Assembly (NCBI GenBank): GCA_033791545.1
Contig: JASJGL010000020.1
Location: forward strand, 1 to 64,000
DNA length: 64,000 nt
Reading direction: 5' to 3'
DNA from: Antarcticimicrobium sp033791545
GTDB taxonomy: Bacteria > Pseudomonadota > Alphaproteobacteria > Rhodobacterales > Rhodobacteraceae
The notes under the pieces are model-generated. The model did not search any database, was not told where the DNA came from, and worked only from the letters and a program-made list of their open reading frames with translations. Position numbers and translations under genes: made by a program. Position 1 is the first letter of the stretch, and the number at the start of each line of letters is the position of its first letter. This document shows, piece after piece, positions 17,660-28,889 of the stretch.

Positions 17660-18001
17660 GGCAGTCGTCTAATTCCGGTACGCGCGGACGGCAAGACGCT
17701 TGGCCCTGGGTGGGACCGCCGCTGCAGGTGACCCAATCCGGGACGGAACACAGCCCTGGGGATGGACAGAGTAGGCCTGCAACGGCGATGCCTTGGACCA
17801 AATAGGCCACAGCAACGGGACGGAAGGACAAAAAGTCCCGTGCTCACAAAACAGCAGATGCGAAATACCACCTGCACTCTTCAAACGCCCTCCGAAATGT
17901 GAGGGATAGCAAAAATGTGACAGGTCGACTAAGAGTTGAAAATGGGAAAACACATGGGCGCTTCCCCCTATACCGGGCGCGCTGAAACTGGGACGGGCGG
18001 C
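17660..18001. other. Intergenic stretch without a recognised gene
   Basis: These 342 bases lie between two divergent starts. I see the short stem CGGGAC/GTCCCG (17816-17840) and an alternative in-frame N-terminus for the next gene from 17936 on. No RNA gene was recognised. Confidence 0.4.
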
Positions 18002-18460
18002 ATGACGGCAGCGAGTACCTATCTGAAAAGGAACACCGAGGCTCTGGTCAAGGATGTCGGAATCGAGGCGGCATGCGAAATCACCGGAAAATCAAAGGCG
18101 ACGCTCGGACGCTATTACTCTGATCGTGACGAACATGCGGACCGGTTCATGCCGGTGGATGTGGTTGCCCAGTTGGAGGCCGTGGCCGGTTATCCTCATG
18201 TCACCAGCGCGTTGGCAGAATTGCAGAAGATCACGCTGTCCTTTGACGACCGTCGCCCGAACGCGACCGAGGGGGGCGGCGTCAACAGCGACGTGATCGC
18301 GCTGAGCCAGCGCTTTGCCATGCTGATGAGCGAATACCAGCAGGCGATGGAAGACAACGTCATCACCGTGAACGAAGCCAAGCGGTTGCTGCGCGAGACC
18401 GTGTTGTTGCAACGGGTGCTGATCGACATGAAGCTGCACCTCGAAGAGGAAAGCGACTGA
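18002..18460 (+). CDS. Conserved hypothetical protein, DNA-binding-like
   Basis: 152 residues from ATG 18002. The first 45 residues (MTAASTYLKRNTEALVKDVG, then IEAACEITGKSKATLGRYYS) look like a helix-turn-helix in which a protein samples DNA with the KSKATLGRYYS helix, and the C-terminal half is a long helix (YQQAMEDNVITVNEAKRLLR). Upstream in-frame starts exist at 17936 (TTG), 17942 and 17954 (ATG); I prefer 18002 because the preceding residues lack structure. I do not recognise a named family. A regulatory role is inferred. Confidence 0.7.
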   Translation: MTAASTYLKRNTEALVKDVGIEAACEITGKSKATLGRYYSDRDEHADRFMPVDVVAQLEAVAGYPHVTSALAELQKITLSFDDRRPNATEGGGVNSDVIALSQRFAMLMSEYQQAMEDNVITVNEAKRLLRETVLLQRVLIDMKLHLEEESD

Positions 18461-18540
18461 GGCGCGCGCGATTTCTTAGCGTACGTGTGTCATTTTTCGG
18501 CTGAAGTCCCTCGCCGCTATCTGCATCGCGCAGGTGGGGC

Positions 18541-18602
18541 AGGGGGGCGGCCTCCAGCCGCCCGTTCAGGTGGCTCACCCGGGATATTTAGGCCAGACTA
18601 AG
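18541..18602. repeat. Dispersed intergenic stem-loop repeat, copy A
   Basis: GGGCGGC (18545-18551) and GCCGCCC (18557-18563) form a perfect hairpin, followed some 20 bases on by GATATTTAGGCCAGACTAAG. The second copy at 43261-43310 has the same layout and a related tail. I recall such elements as common after genes in roseobacters. Lying between convergent genes, it may serve as terminator. Confidence 0.5.
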
Positions 18603-18623
18603 ACTGCTCGCGCAGCCCATAGA

Positions 18624-19748
18624 TCAATCGTGGCGGCGCAGCAGCACAGAGCCCACGGAATAGCCTGCGCCGAAGGAACAGATCAGCCCGATATCGCCCT
18701 CGGCCATGTCGTCGGAATTCTGTGCAAAGGCGATGATCGAGCCGGCCGAGGAGGTATTGGCGTATTCCTGAAGGATATTGGGCTGCTCCTGCGGTTCTGG
18801 CACGCGGCCCAGCACTTTCTTTCCGATCAGGTCGTTCATCGATTTGTTGGCCTGATGCAGCCACATCCGTTTGAGATCGGCGCCAGAGAGGCCGGTGTCG
18901 CCCATGTGCTTGGCGATATGCTGGCTGACCATCGGCACGACTTCCTTGAACACCTTGCGGCCGTTCTGCATGAACTGCATGTCGCGGCGGTCGGCCACCC
19001 CGTCGGGGCGCGAGCGGCGCAGAAAGCCGTTGTTGTTGCGGATGTTGTTGGAAAATTGCGTCGCGCAGCGGGTCGAGAGGATCTCGAAACTGGGGCCTTT
19101 GGCCTCTTCCATCCGTTCGATCACGCAGGCGGTTGCTACGTCGCCAAAGATGAAGTGGCAGTCGCGGTCGCGCCATTCCAGATGGCCCGAGCAGATCTCG
19201 GGGTTGACCACCAGCGCGGCGCGGATCGAGCCGGCCCGCACCATGTCGGCGGCGGTCTGAATGCCGAAGGTGGCCGAGGAGCAGGCGACATTCATGTCAA
19301 AGGCAAAACCTTCGATCCCCAGCAGGCTTTGGATTTCGATCGCCATCGCCGGATAGGCGCGCTCCATATTGGAGGCGGCGCAGATGACCAGATCAATATC
19401 TTGCGCGGTCTTGCCGGCCTTGGCCAGTGCAGCCTTGGCCGCGTCCAGCGCCATTTCCGCCATCACAGAGGGTTCTTCGTCGCTGCGCTGGCGCAACAGC
19501 GGGTGCATCACCTCCGGGTCGAGAATACCGCTTTTGTCCATCACATGACGCCGTTCGATCCCGGAGGCCTTGAAGATGAAGGCTTCAGAGGACGGGGCCA
19601 TCGGTTCGACCTCGCCTGCGGCGATCGCCTCGGCATTGGCGGCGTTCATCCGGTCGGCATAGGCGTTGAACGCCGTGACCAACTCGGCATTGGTGATGAT
19701 CTGTTCGGGGGTATAGACTCCGGTGCCGGTGATGGCGGGTGTATGCAC
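18624..19748 (-). CDS. Beta-ketoacyl-ACP synthase III-type enzyme
   Basis: 374 residues of the thiolase fold, longer than typical FabH (about 320) and with an insertion near residues 40-60 (NAANAEAIAAGEVEP). The catalytic triad is present: Cys in NVACSSATFG, His in WLHQANKSMN and Asn in YANTSSAGSI. This longer subgroup is annotated as beta-ketodecanoyl-ACP synthase in Pseudomonas relatives, so it may start fatty acid synthesis from medium-chain primers or make a secondary lipid. Substrate is not readable from sequence. Confidence 0.85.
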   Translation of the reverse strand: MHTPAITGTGVYTPEQIITNAELVTAFNAYADRMNAANAEAIAAGEVEPMAPSSEAFIFKASGIERRHVMDKSGILDPEVMHPLLRQRSDEEPSVMAEMALDAAKAALAKAGKTAQDIDLVICAASNMERAYPAMAIEIQSLLGIEGFAFDMNVACSSATFGIQTAADMVRAGSIRAALVVNPEICSGHLEWRDRDCHFIFGDVATACVIERMEEAKGPSFEILSTRCATQFSNNIRNNNGFLRRSRPDGVADRRDMQFMQNGRKVFKEVVPMVSQHIAKHMGDTGLSGADLKRMWLHQANKSMNDLIGKKVLGRVPEPQEQPNILQEYANTSSAGSIIAFAQNSDDMAEGDIGLICSFGAGYSVGSVLLRRHD

Positions 19749-19820
19749 GTTTTGGCCCTCCTGCGCAGTTCGATGATCTGGCCCAAAAGGGGGGCAAAGG
19801 TCAAGCGCGGGGGACTTGGA

Positions 19821-19898
19821 TCAGATCAGCGGAACCAGCGGGATGCCACCACAGGCGGCGAGGGTCAGCAGGCTGATCAGAGTGAGTGTAAGGCGCAT
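19821..19898 (-). CDS. Tiny lipoprotein (25 residues)
   Basis: The minus strand encodes MRLTLTLISLLTLAACGGIP followed by LVPLI and a TGA stop. It has a positive start, a hydrophobic stretch and a lipobox LAAC, so after processing only about 10 residues would remain on a lipid anchor. Comparable mini-lipoproteins are frequent in Rhodobacterales. The ribosome site is weak (CCGGGAAACCCC), which lowers confidence. Confidence 0.5.
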   Translation of the reverse strand: MRLTLTLISLLTLAACGGIPLVPLI

Positions 19899-20133
19899 GG
19901 GGTTTCCCGGAGTTGCTCAATTTAGCGAAACCTTGGCCGCAGGCGGGGGCAGGGTCAAGGAAAACGCGCTGCGCGACCGCCGATTGCGTCTCGGGGGGCA
20001 CAGGTTCGGGCGCAGTTTGTTGAAATAGCCGGGGTGGGATTCACAATCTCGAAATCATGACTAGATACTTACGAACCGGAAGAGGTCGTGCACATCCCCC
20101 GGCGCGGCCGCCGAGACAGGCAGGATTTTTCAA

Positions 20134-21888
20134 TTGACCAATTCCAACGCCACATCCGACCCGCAGCCCCAGCACGATACAGCGCGCGAGCTGGCGGAGA
20201 TGATCGATACCGCCTATCGCGCGACGCTCAGCCAGTTGACGGCGGGGCTTTCGCCGGCCTCGCTGATGCAACACTACATGGACTGGGCGCTGCATATGGC
20301 GACCTCGCCCGGCAAGCAGGGGCAGCTTGGCGCGCTGGCGGTGCAGAACTGGACCGATTTTTCACGCTATCTGCTCCGATGCGCATTAAAGCACGATCAC
20401 AGCGCCTGTGCCGAGCCAGATCCGCGTGACCGCAGATTTCAGGATGAAGGCTGGCAGAAACAGCCCTTCAATGCCTATCAACAGGCGTTTCTGCTGACGC
20501 AGCAATGGTGGGACGCGGCCACCACCGGTGTGCGCGGCGTGTCGACGGCGGATGAAAAGGCGGTGAATTTCACCGCGCGCCAGATCCTTGATGCGGTGTC
20601 GCCGGCCAATTTCATCACCACCAACCCGGAGATCATGAAAAAGACCTGGGAGAGCAAGGGCAGCAACCTGATCGAGGGCGCGCGTAATTTTCAGGAAGAT
20701 TTCCAGCGCTCCCTGTTGAAGGAAAAGGCGCCGATCCCCGAGGCGTATCGCGTCGGCGAGACCGTGGCGGTGACGCCGGGCAAGGTGGTGTATCGCAATC
20801 ACCTGATCGAGTTGATCCAATATGATCCGGCGACCGACGTGGTCCAGCCCGAGCCGGTCTTGATCGTGCCAGCCTGGATCATGAAGTACTATATCCTCGA
20901 TCTCAGCCCCGAAAACTCGATGGTGAAGTACCTGACCGAGCAGGGGTTTACGGTGTTCATGATTTCCTGGCGCAACCCGGCGGCCGAGGATGCCGATCTC
21001 GGGATGAGAGAATATCGCCAGATGGGGCCGATGGCGGCACTGGACGAGGTGCAGCGCATCACCGGCGCGGCGCGGGTACATGCGGTGGGCTATTGTCTGG
21101 GCGGCACCTTGCTGAGCATCGCCGCGGCCTCCATGGCGCGCCAGGGCGATGACCGGCTGGCGAGCATGACCTTGCTGGCGGCGCAGATGGATTTCAGCGA
21201 GGCGGGAGAGCTGACGCTGTTCATCAATGAAAGCGAGGTGTCCTTTCTTGAGGACATGATGTGGAAGAATGGCTATCTCGATGCGGCGCAGATGGCGGGG
21301 GCGTTCCAGTTGTTGCGCTCCAACGATCTGATCTGGTCGCGGTTGCAGCATGAATACCTGATGGGCGAGCGCCCGGAATCCAGCGATCTGATGGCCTGGA
21401 ATGCCGACACCACACGGATGCCCTATCGGATGCATTCGGAATATCTGCGCCATCTGTTTCTGGACAATGATTTTTCTACCGGCCGGTTCGAGGTGGAGGG
21501 CCATCGGCTGACGCCGCGTGAAATCAGGACCCCGATTTTTGCGGTGGGAACCGAGACCGATCACGTGGCGCCGTGGAAATCAGCCTATAAAACCGGAGAG
21601 CTGACCCGCGCTGAGGTGACATTCGTTCTGACAAATGGTGGCCATAACGCGGGCGTGGTTTCGGAACCGGGCCACCCGCACCGGCACTATCGGATGGGGC
21701 GGGCCTATGCCAACCACCACTTCATCCCGGCAGAGGACTGGGTTGAAGGGGCCGAACAATACGAGGGTTCGTGGTGGCTGGCTTGGGTTGACTGGCTCAA
21801 GGCGCAGCAAACCGGCGAGCAGATCAAGCCGCCTGCGATGGGCAAGGCGATCTGCGATGCGCCGGGAACCTATGTGCTGATGCGCTAG
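20134..21888 (+). CDS. phaC: Class I poly(3-hydroxyalkanoate) synthase
   Basis: 584 residues. Polymerises hydroxyacyl-CoA to storage polyester on the granule surface. Alpha/beta-hydrolase-like core with the lipase-box cysteine C321 in GYCLGGTLL, the aspartate in GTETDHVAPW and the histidine in NGGHNAGVV. PHA synthase N-terminal domain is seen at about 90-260. The TTG start at 20134 is supported by AGGCAGGA upstream. No phasin or PhaR gene is adjacent. It ends at a strong terminator. Confidence 0.95.
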   Translation: MTNSNATSDPQPQHDTARELAEMIDTAYRATLSQLTAGLSPASLMQHYMDWALHMATSPGKQGQLGALAVQNWTDFSRYLLRCALKHDHSACAEPDPRDRRFQDEGWQKQPFNAYQQAFLLTQQWWDAATTGVRGVSTADEKAVNFTARQILDAVSPANFITTNPEIMKKTWESKGSNLIEGARNFQEDFQRSLLKEKAPIPEAYRVGETVAVTPGKVVYRNHLIELIQYDPATDVVQPEPVLIVPAWIMKYYILDLSPENSMVKYLTEQGFTVFMISWRNPAAEDADLGMREYRQMGPMAALDEVQRITGAARVHAVGYCLGGTLLSIAAASMARQGDDRLASMTLLAAQMDFSEAGELTLFINESEVSFLEDMMWKNGYLDAAQMAGAFQLLRSNDLIWSRLQHEYLMGERPESSDLMAWNADTTRMPYRMHSEYLRHLFLDNDFSTGRFEVEGHRLTPREIRTPIFAVGTETDHVAPWKSAYKTGELTRAEVTFVLTNGGHNAGVVSEPGHPHRHYRMGRAYANHHFIPAEDWVEGAEQYEGSWWLAWVDWLKAQQTGEQIKPPAMGKAICDAPGTYVLMR

Positions 21889-21978
21889 GGCGCGGCGGGC
21901 GACGGTTCTTAGGGCTGCGCGTAGCGTGTGGCCCGAAATGCTTGATCCCTTGCCCGAGCCTTGCCCAACCCTTGAAAC

Positions 21979-22010
21979 AAAAATGCCCGGCTGAAAGGCC
22001 GGGCATTTTT
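21979..22010. terminator. Bidirectional intrinsic terminator between phaC and carB
   Basis: AAAAATGCCCGGC (21979-21991) and GCCGGGCATTTTT (21998-22010) form a perfect stem with a 6-base loop and T runs on both strands. It fits convergent phaC and carB. Confidence 0.92.
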
Positions 22011-22027
22011 CATTTCTGTGCCGGTAT

Positions 22028-25387
<3,360 letters not shown>

Positions 25388-25456
25388 GGCCTGTTCCTTC
25401 GATCTGGTCGCGTTCGCATGAGTCGTCCCCGGCGGGGCGCGCTCAAATTGATCCGC

Positions 25457-25484
25457 TTTATAGGGATGGAAGGGAAAGGTGCAA
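25457..25484 (-). promoter_or_regulatory. Promoter of carB
   Basis: On the minus strand TTGCAC (25484-25479), 16 bases and TATAAA (25462-25457) form a strong sigma-70-like promoter about 70 bases upstream of the carB start. Confidence 0.6.
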
Positions 25485-25544
25485 GGGGGGCGCGCCGCGC
25501 TTGCATGGCTGGTGCGCGCCGCTTTCCGGGCCGCTATCCGGGCA

Positions 25545-25573
25545 TAAAAAATCCCCCCGCCGGAGCGGGGGGA
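25545..25573 (-). terminator. Intrinsic terminator of the RTX gene
   Basis: On the minus strand CCCCCCGC (25572-25565 region) pairs with GCGGGGGG across a 4-base loop and is followed by ATTTTTTAT. It sits 34 bases after the RTX stop codon. Confidence 0.88.
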
Positions 25574-25606
25574 GCATGGTGTTTCGCTTTATTCGGGATC
25601 GGCGGA

Positions 25607-27169
25607 TTATGCCAGCCCGAAGGAGAAGTCGGACGCGTCGATGTCGGCCACGTCGGTGTTCAGAACCTTGGCGAAACCGTTACCGCCCAAGTCAAGAATG
25701 ACATCGCTTCCATCGGCGGTCACACCGACGTCCGCGAAGCTGTGCACGATGTCGTCGAGAATGCTGAACGAATCAGAGCCGTCAACATAGTCCTTCACGA
25801 CATCGATCTTCGCCATGTTTGCCGCCTTGAACTGGAACACGTCGTTTCCGTTGCCGCCAAACAGGATATCTCTTCCGTTGCCGCCGTCGAGCAGATCATT
25901 GCCCTTGTTGCCGTACATCGTGTCCTTGCCCCAATTGCCAAGGAGCTCGTCAGCGCCTTTGCCACCACTGATCTTGTCGTTTCCGGCCCGGCCCATGATA
26001 AGGTTGTCGGCGTTGTTGCCTTCGATGATATCGCGGAAATCGGTGCCGATCGCGTTCTCGATCAGGGTGTCGGTGGCCTCGCTGATACCCCCTTCGATCG
26101 CGTCGATGATGTCCGAGCTATCGGAGCTGAGCGCGACGACCGTGCCGAAGCCAAAGTAGTCAACGATCTCCTGATAGGCCTCGGTGACCGAGGTGCCGAA
26201 GTCGGACACGGCAAAGACCGGGACGATCCCACCCAACAGCAGGGCATCCTTGACCTGATCAAGGGTCGGATAGTCCTCTCCGGTGCCGTCATTGCTGGGG
26301 CCATCGGTGACGTCGTCGCCATTGTTCGGGGCCACAGGGTTGTCGCCCGCATAGTGCGGAACGGCATCGGTCGCCAGAACGACAACCTTGGTCGCATCGC
26401 TGGACCAGCCAACTTCAGCGGTCCGCAGCGCCACTTGCATCAAGCCTGTCAGCTGCGATTCGGGGCCGTCAGACCCACTGCCCAGCACCAGCGCGTCAAG
26501 CGCGACGTTCCAGGCGTCATAGTCGGCGGTCAGGCCCAGTGCGGTCTGATATTCATGGTCCGAGGTGCTGCCAAAGGGCGAGATCGGCTTGTCGATGAAG
26601 CTGGCCAAGCCAAGCTCCACATCTGTTGCCAGACCGGAGATCGCTGCGATCAGGTCATCGGCCAGACCGCTCACAGTCGCGATATCGTCGCCGAACGATC
26701 CGGACAGATCCTCCAGCAGGACCATTTCCAGTGCCCGATCCCCATCATCGGACAGGCCCGTCAGTTCGATGGTGCGATCATCCACGGTCGAGATGGCGCC
26801 GGCGTTCATATCGATGCGCGCGCCGGTAATGCCGCCCGAGAAATCGAGCGTGTCATTTCTCCCGGCGGTGTCGGTGATCACCACATGATCGCCAGCAAAG
26901 CCGTTGACGACGAAATGGTCGTTGCCGTCGCCGCCAAAGGCGGTGTCATCGCCTTGGGTCAGTTCGAAAACGTCGCGGCCCGCACCGCCCAGCATCAGGT
27001 CGTCGCCGATGCCGCCGACCAGCACGTCGTTGCCGTCACCGCCTTCGAGGATATCATCGCCCACATGGCCGAGCAGGACATCGTCACCGCTGAGACCGAT
27101 CAATTGATCATTGAAAAGCGAGCCGGACAGGACGTCATCGACGCTGTCTTCACCTAGATAAATTTTCAT
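25607..27169 (-). CDS. RTX calcium-binding protein with an integrin-beta-like I domain
   Basis: 520 residues, acidic, no cysteine, no Sec signal. Residues 15-85: RTX nonapeptide repeats of GGxGxDxLx type. Residues 145-365: an I/vWA domain close to integrin beta, with DLSGSFGDD at 154-162 (DxSxSxxDD), FIDKPISPF at 191-199, DGPE at 234-237, TDA at 267-269 and VFAVSDF at 318-324. Residues 375-447: a second RTX block. The C-terminus (DIDASDFSFGLA) looks like a type I secretion signal, so it is probably exported and calcium-folded. The ATG has GGGAGA upstream. No type I secretion genes are adjacent. An adhesive role is inferred. Confidence 0.85.
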   Translation of the reverse strand: MKIYLGEDSVDDVLSGSLFNDQLIGLSGDDVLLGHVGDDILEGGDGNDVLVGGIGDDLMLGGAGRDVFELTQGDDTAFGGDGNDHFVVNGFAGDHVVITDTAGRNDTLDFSGGITGARIDMNAGAISTVDDRTIELTGLSDDGDRALEMVLLEDLSGSFGDDIATVSGLADDLIAAISGLATDVELGLASFIDKPISPFGSTSDHEYQTALGLTADYDAWNVALDALVLGSGSDGPESQLTGLMQVALRTAEVGWSSDATKVVVLATDAVPHYAGDNPVAPNNGDDVTDGPSNDGTGEDYPTLDQVKDALLLGGIVPVFAVSDFGTSVTEAYQEIVDYFGFGTVVALSSDSSDIIDAIEGGISEATDTLIENAIGTDFRDIIEGNNADNLIMGRAGNDKISGGKGADELLGNWGKDTMYGNKGNDLLDGGNGRDILFGGNGNDVFQFKAANMAKIDVVKDYVDGSDSFSILDDIVHSFADVGVTADGSDVILDLGGNGFAKVLNTDVADIDASDFSFGLA

Positions 27170-27256
27170 AACTATTCTCCCGATTTATAGTCTGAATACT
27201 GCCGCACCCCCTCCCGGGGTGACTGCAAAGTGAAGCATACTACAAAGCAAATGCGC

Positions 27257-27272
27257 ACTCTGTGATCAGAGT
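27257..27272. promoter_or_regulatory. Inverted repeat upstream of the RTX gene, possible operator
   Basis: ACTCTG-TGAT-CAGAGT is a perfect 6-bp inverted repeat in an AT-rich stretch 88 bases upstream of the RTX start codon. The binding protein is unknown. Confidence 0.4.
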
Positions 27273-27431
27273 TACAGTTTAGTAATAAAAAACTGCTTCG
27301 ACCCAAAGTACCTTAGAACCGGTCGTTCTGGCAATTGAAAGATATGTCGCAGGTGCTTTGCGCCTGTGGAGTGGGCGTAATCCCGCCCGCCAGCACCGCA
27401 GGACGCTCAGGGACGGGAGATGGCCCGTTTC

Positions 27432-28691
27432 CTATTCCGCCGCTTCGTGCATGTCGGCGAGGGGGCGGTCGGCATAAAGGTAATCCCGCGTCAGTGGTAC
27501 GGCGTCACGGCGATGGCCAAGCTGGAACTGGAACACGGCCTGATGATCCTCCTCAAAGGTCATGTAGCAGGCGATCAGGTAATAGCGCCACATGCGGATG
27601 AAACGCGCATCATAGCTTTGCCGCACGGTGTCGAGATTAGCGTCGAAACGCGCCAGCCAGTGGCGCAGGGTCATCGCGTAGTGCAGGCGCAGCATCTCGA
27701 TATCCAAGGTCCAGAGCCCGGAGCGTTCCAGCGTCGGGGCAAGCTGTGAGAGCGTTGGAATATACCCGCCGGGGAAGATGTATTTGTTGATCCATTCGGC
27801 CTGTGCGCCCGGCGGAGCGAGGCTGCCGATGGTGTGGATCAAGGCGACGCCATCGCGGTCAAGCAGGTTGGCCACCTGCGCGAAATAGTCGCCAAAGAAC
27901 GGTATCCCCACATGTTCCAGCATCCCGATGGACACGATCCGGTCAAAGCTGTCGTTGAGATCGCGGTAGTCCTGCAACCGGAATTCCGTGTTGTGCTCCA
28001 CCCCGGCCTCGGCGGCGCGCCGCTGTGCCGTGGCCAACTGGTTCTCCGACAGGGTGATGCCGGTGACATGGGCGCCATGCTCGCGCGCCAGCGTCAGCGC
28101 CATGCCGCCCCAGCCGCAGCCGATATCGAGCACGCGCATGCCCGGCTCGATCTGGAGCTTGGCGGCGATATGGGCTTTCTTCGCCTCCTGCGCTTGATCC
28201 AGCGACAGGTCGGGGGCGTGGAAATAGGCGCAGCTATACTGCATGTCCGCATCAAGGAAGAGCCGGTAGAGATCGTCGGAAATGTCATAGTGGTGGGCGA
28301 CATTCTTGCGGGCGAGTCCTGGCGTATTGCGCCGCAGCCAGTTCTGCGCGCCATAGCGCAGCGCGGAATAGCTCCGCGCCCACAGTGGCAGGTCGGCGCG
28401 TCGCTGGTTGCGCAACAACACGCGCAGCAGCCCCTCGACATCGTCGTTCTCGACCTCAAGTGTCTTGTTCATATAGCATTCCCCCAGCGACAGCTCGGGG
28501 TTCAGGCAGAGCGCGCGCAGCGCCGCCGCATCGGCGATACGGACCGCCGCGCCAAGCTCGGCCCCAGTTCTGGCCCCAGTGAGGTCGGCAGGGGCGCCAT
28601 AGGTCGCTTTCTGGCCATCAGGATAGGTGACGCGCAACTGGCCTGTCTGAATCAGGCGCGACAACATGCGATCAAAAATGTTTTTCCACAT
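27432..28691 (-). CDS. cfa: Cyclopropane-fatty-acyl-phospholipid synthase family methyltransferase
   Basis: 419 residues from ATG 28691 (MWKNIFDRML), which has GGAG 8 bases upstream; ATG 28697 is close. The enzyme adds a methylene from SAM to unsaturated membrane lipid acyl chains. Visible motifs are HHYDISDDLYRLFLD, YSCAYFHAPDLSLDQAQ, the SAM loop VLDIGCGWGGMALTLA, ITLSENQLATAQ, the MLEHVG loop and YIFPGGYIPTLSQ. All are typical of CFA synthases, with an N-terminal extension domain. Some homologues make other methylated lipids. Confidence 0.92.
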   Translation of the reverse strand: MWKNIFDRMLSRLIQTGQLRVTYPDGQKATYGAPADLTGARTGAELGAAVRIADAAALRALCLNPELSLGECYMNKTLEVENDDVEGLLRVLLRNQRRADLPLWARSYSALRYGAQNWLRRNTPGLARKNVAHHYDISDDLYRLFLDADMQYSCAYFHAPDLSLDQAQEAKKAHIAAKLQIEPGMRVLDIGCGWGGMALTLAREHGAHVTGITLSENQLATAQRRAAEAGVEHNTEFRLQDYRDLNDSFDRIVSIGMLEHVGIPFFGDYFAQVANLLDRDGVALIHTIGSLAPPGAQAEWINKYIFPGGYIPTLSQLAPTLERSGLWTLDIEMLRLHYAMTLRHWLARFDANLDTVRQSYDARFIRMWRYYLIACYMTFEEDHQAVFQFQLGHRRDAVPLTRDYLYADRPLADMHEAAE

Positions 28692-28814
28692 GGGCATAGC
28701 TCCGGCTCTCCGGTTCGCTGTTTCCTTGTCCTGAAAAACGTTACACCAGCTTTTTGAAATTCCCAACACCCATGCGAAACCCATGCGAATCTGCGGCTGT
28801 TTCCTGTTGCTCCC

Positions 28815-28845
28815 TTGACTTCCGGTGTCCGGCGCGGTGTATCGG
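28815..28845 (+). promoter_or_regulatory. Likely promoter of aspS
   Basis: TTGACT (28815-28820) with TGTATC 17 bases on (28838-28843) reads toward aspS, 45 bases ahead of its ATG. The -35 is near-consensus, the -10 weak. Confidence 0.45.
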
Positions 28846-28889
28846 CGCGACCTTTATGACCACTTTTTCGCCCGAGGGGGACACTCCCG

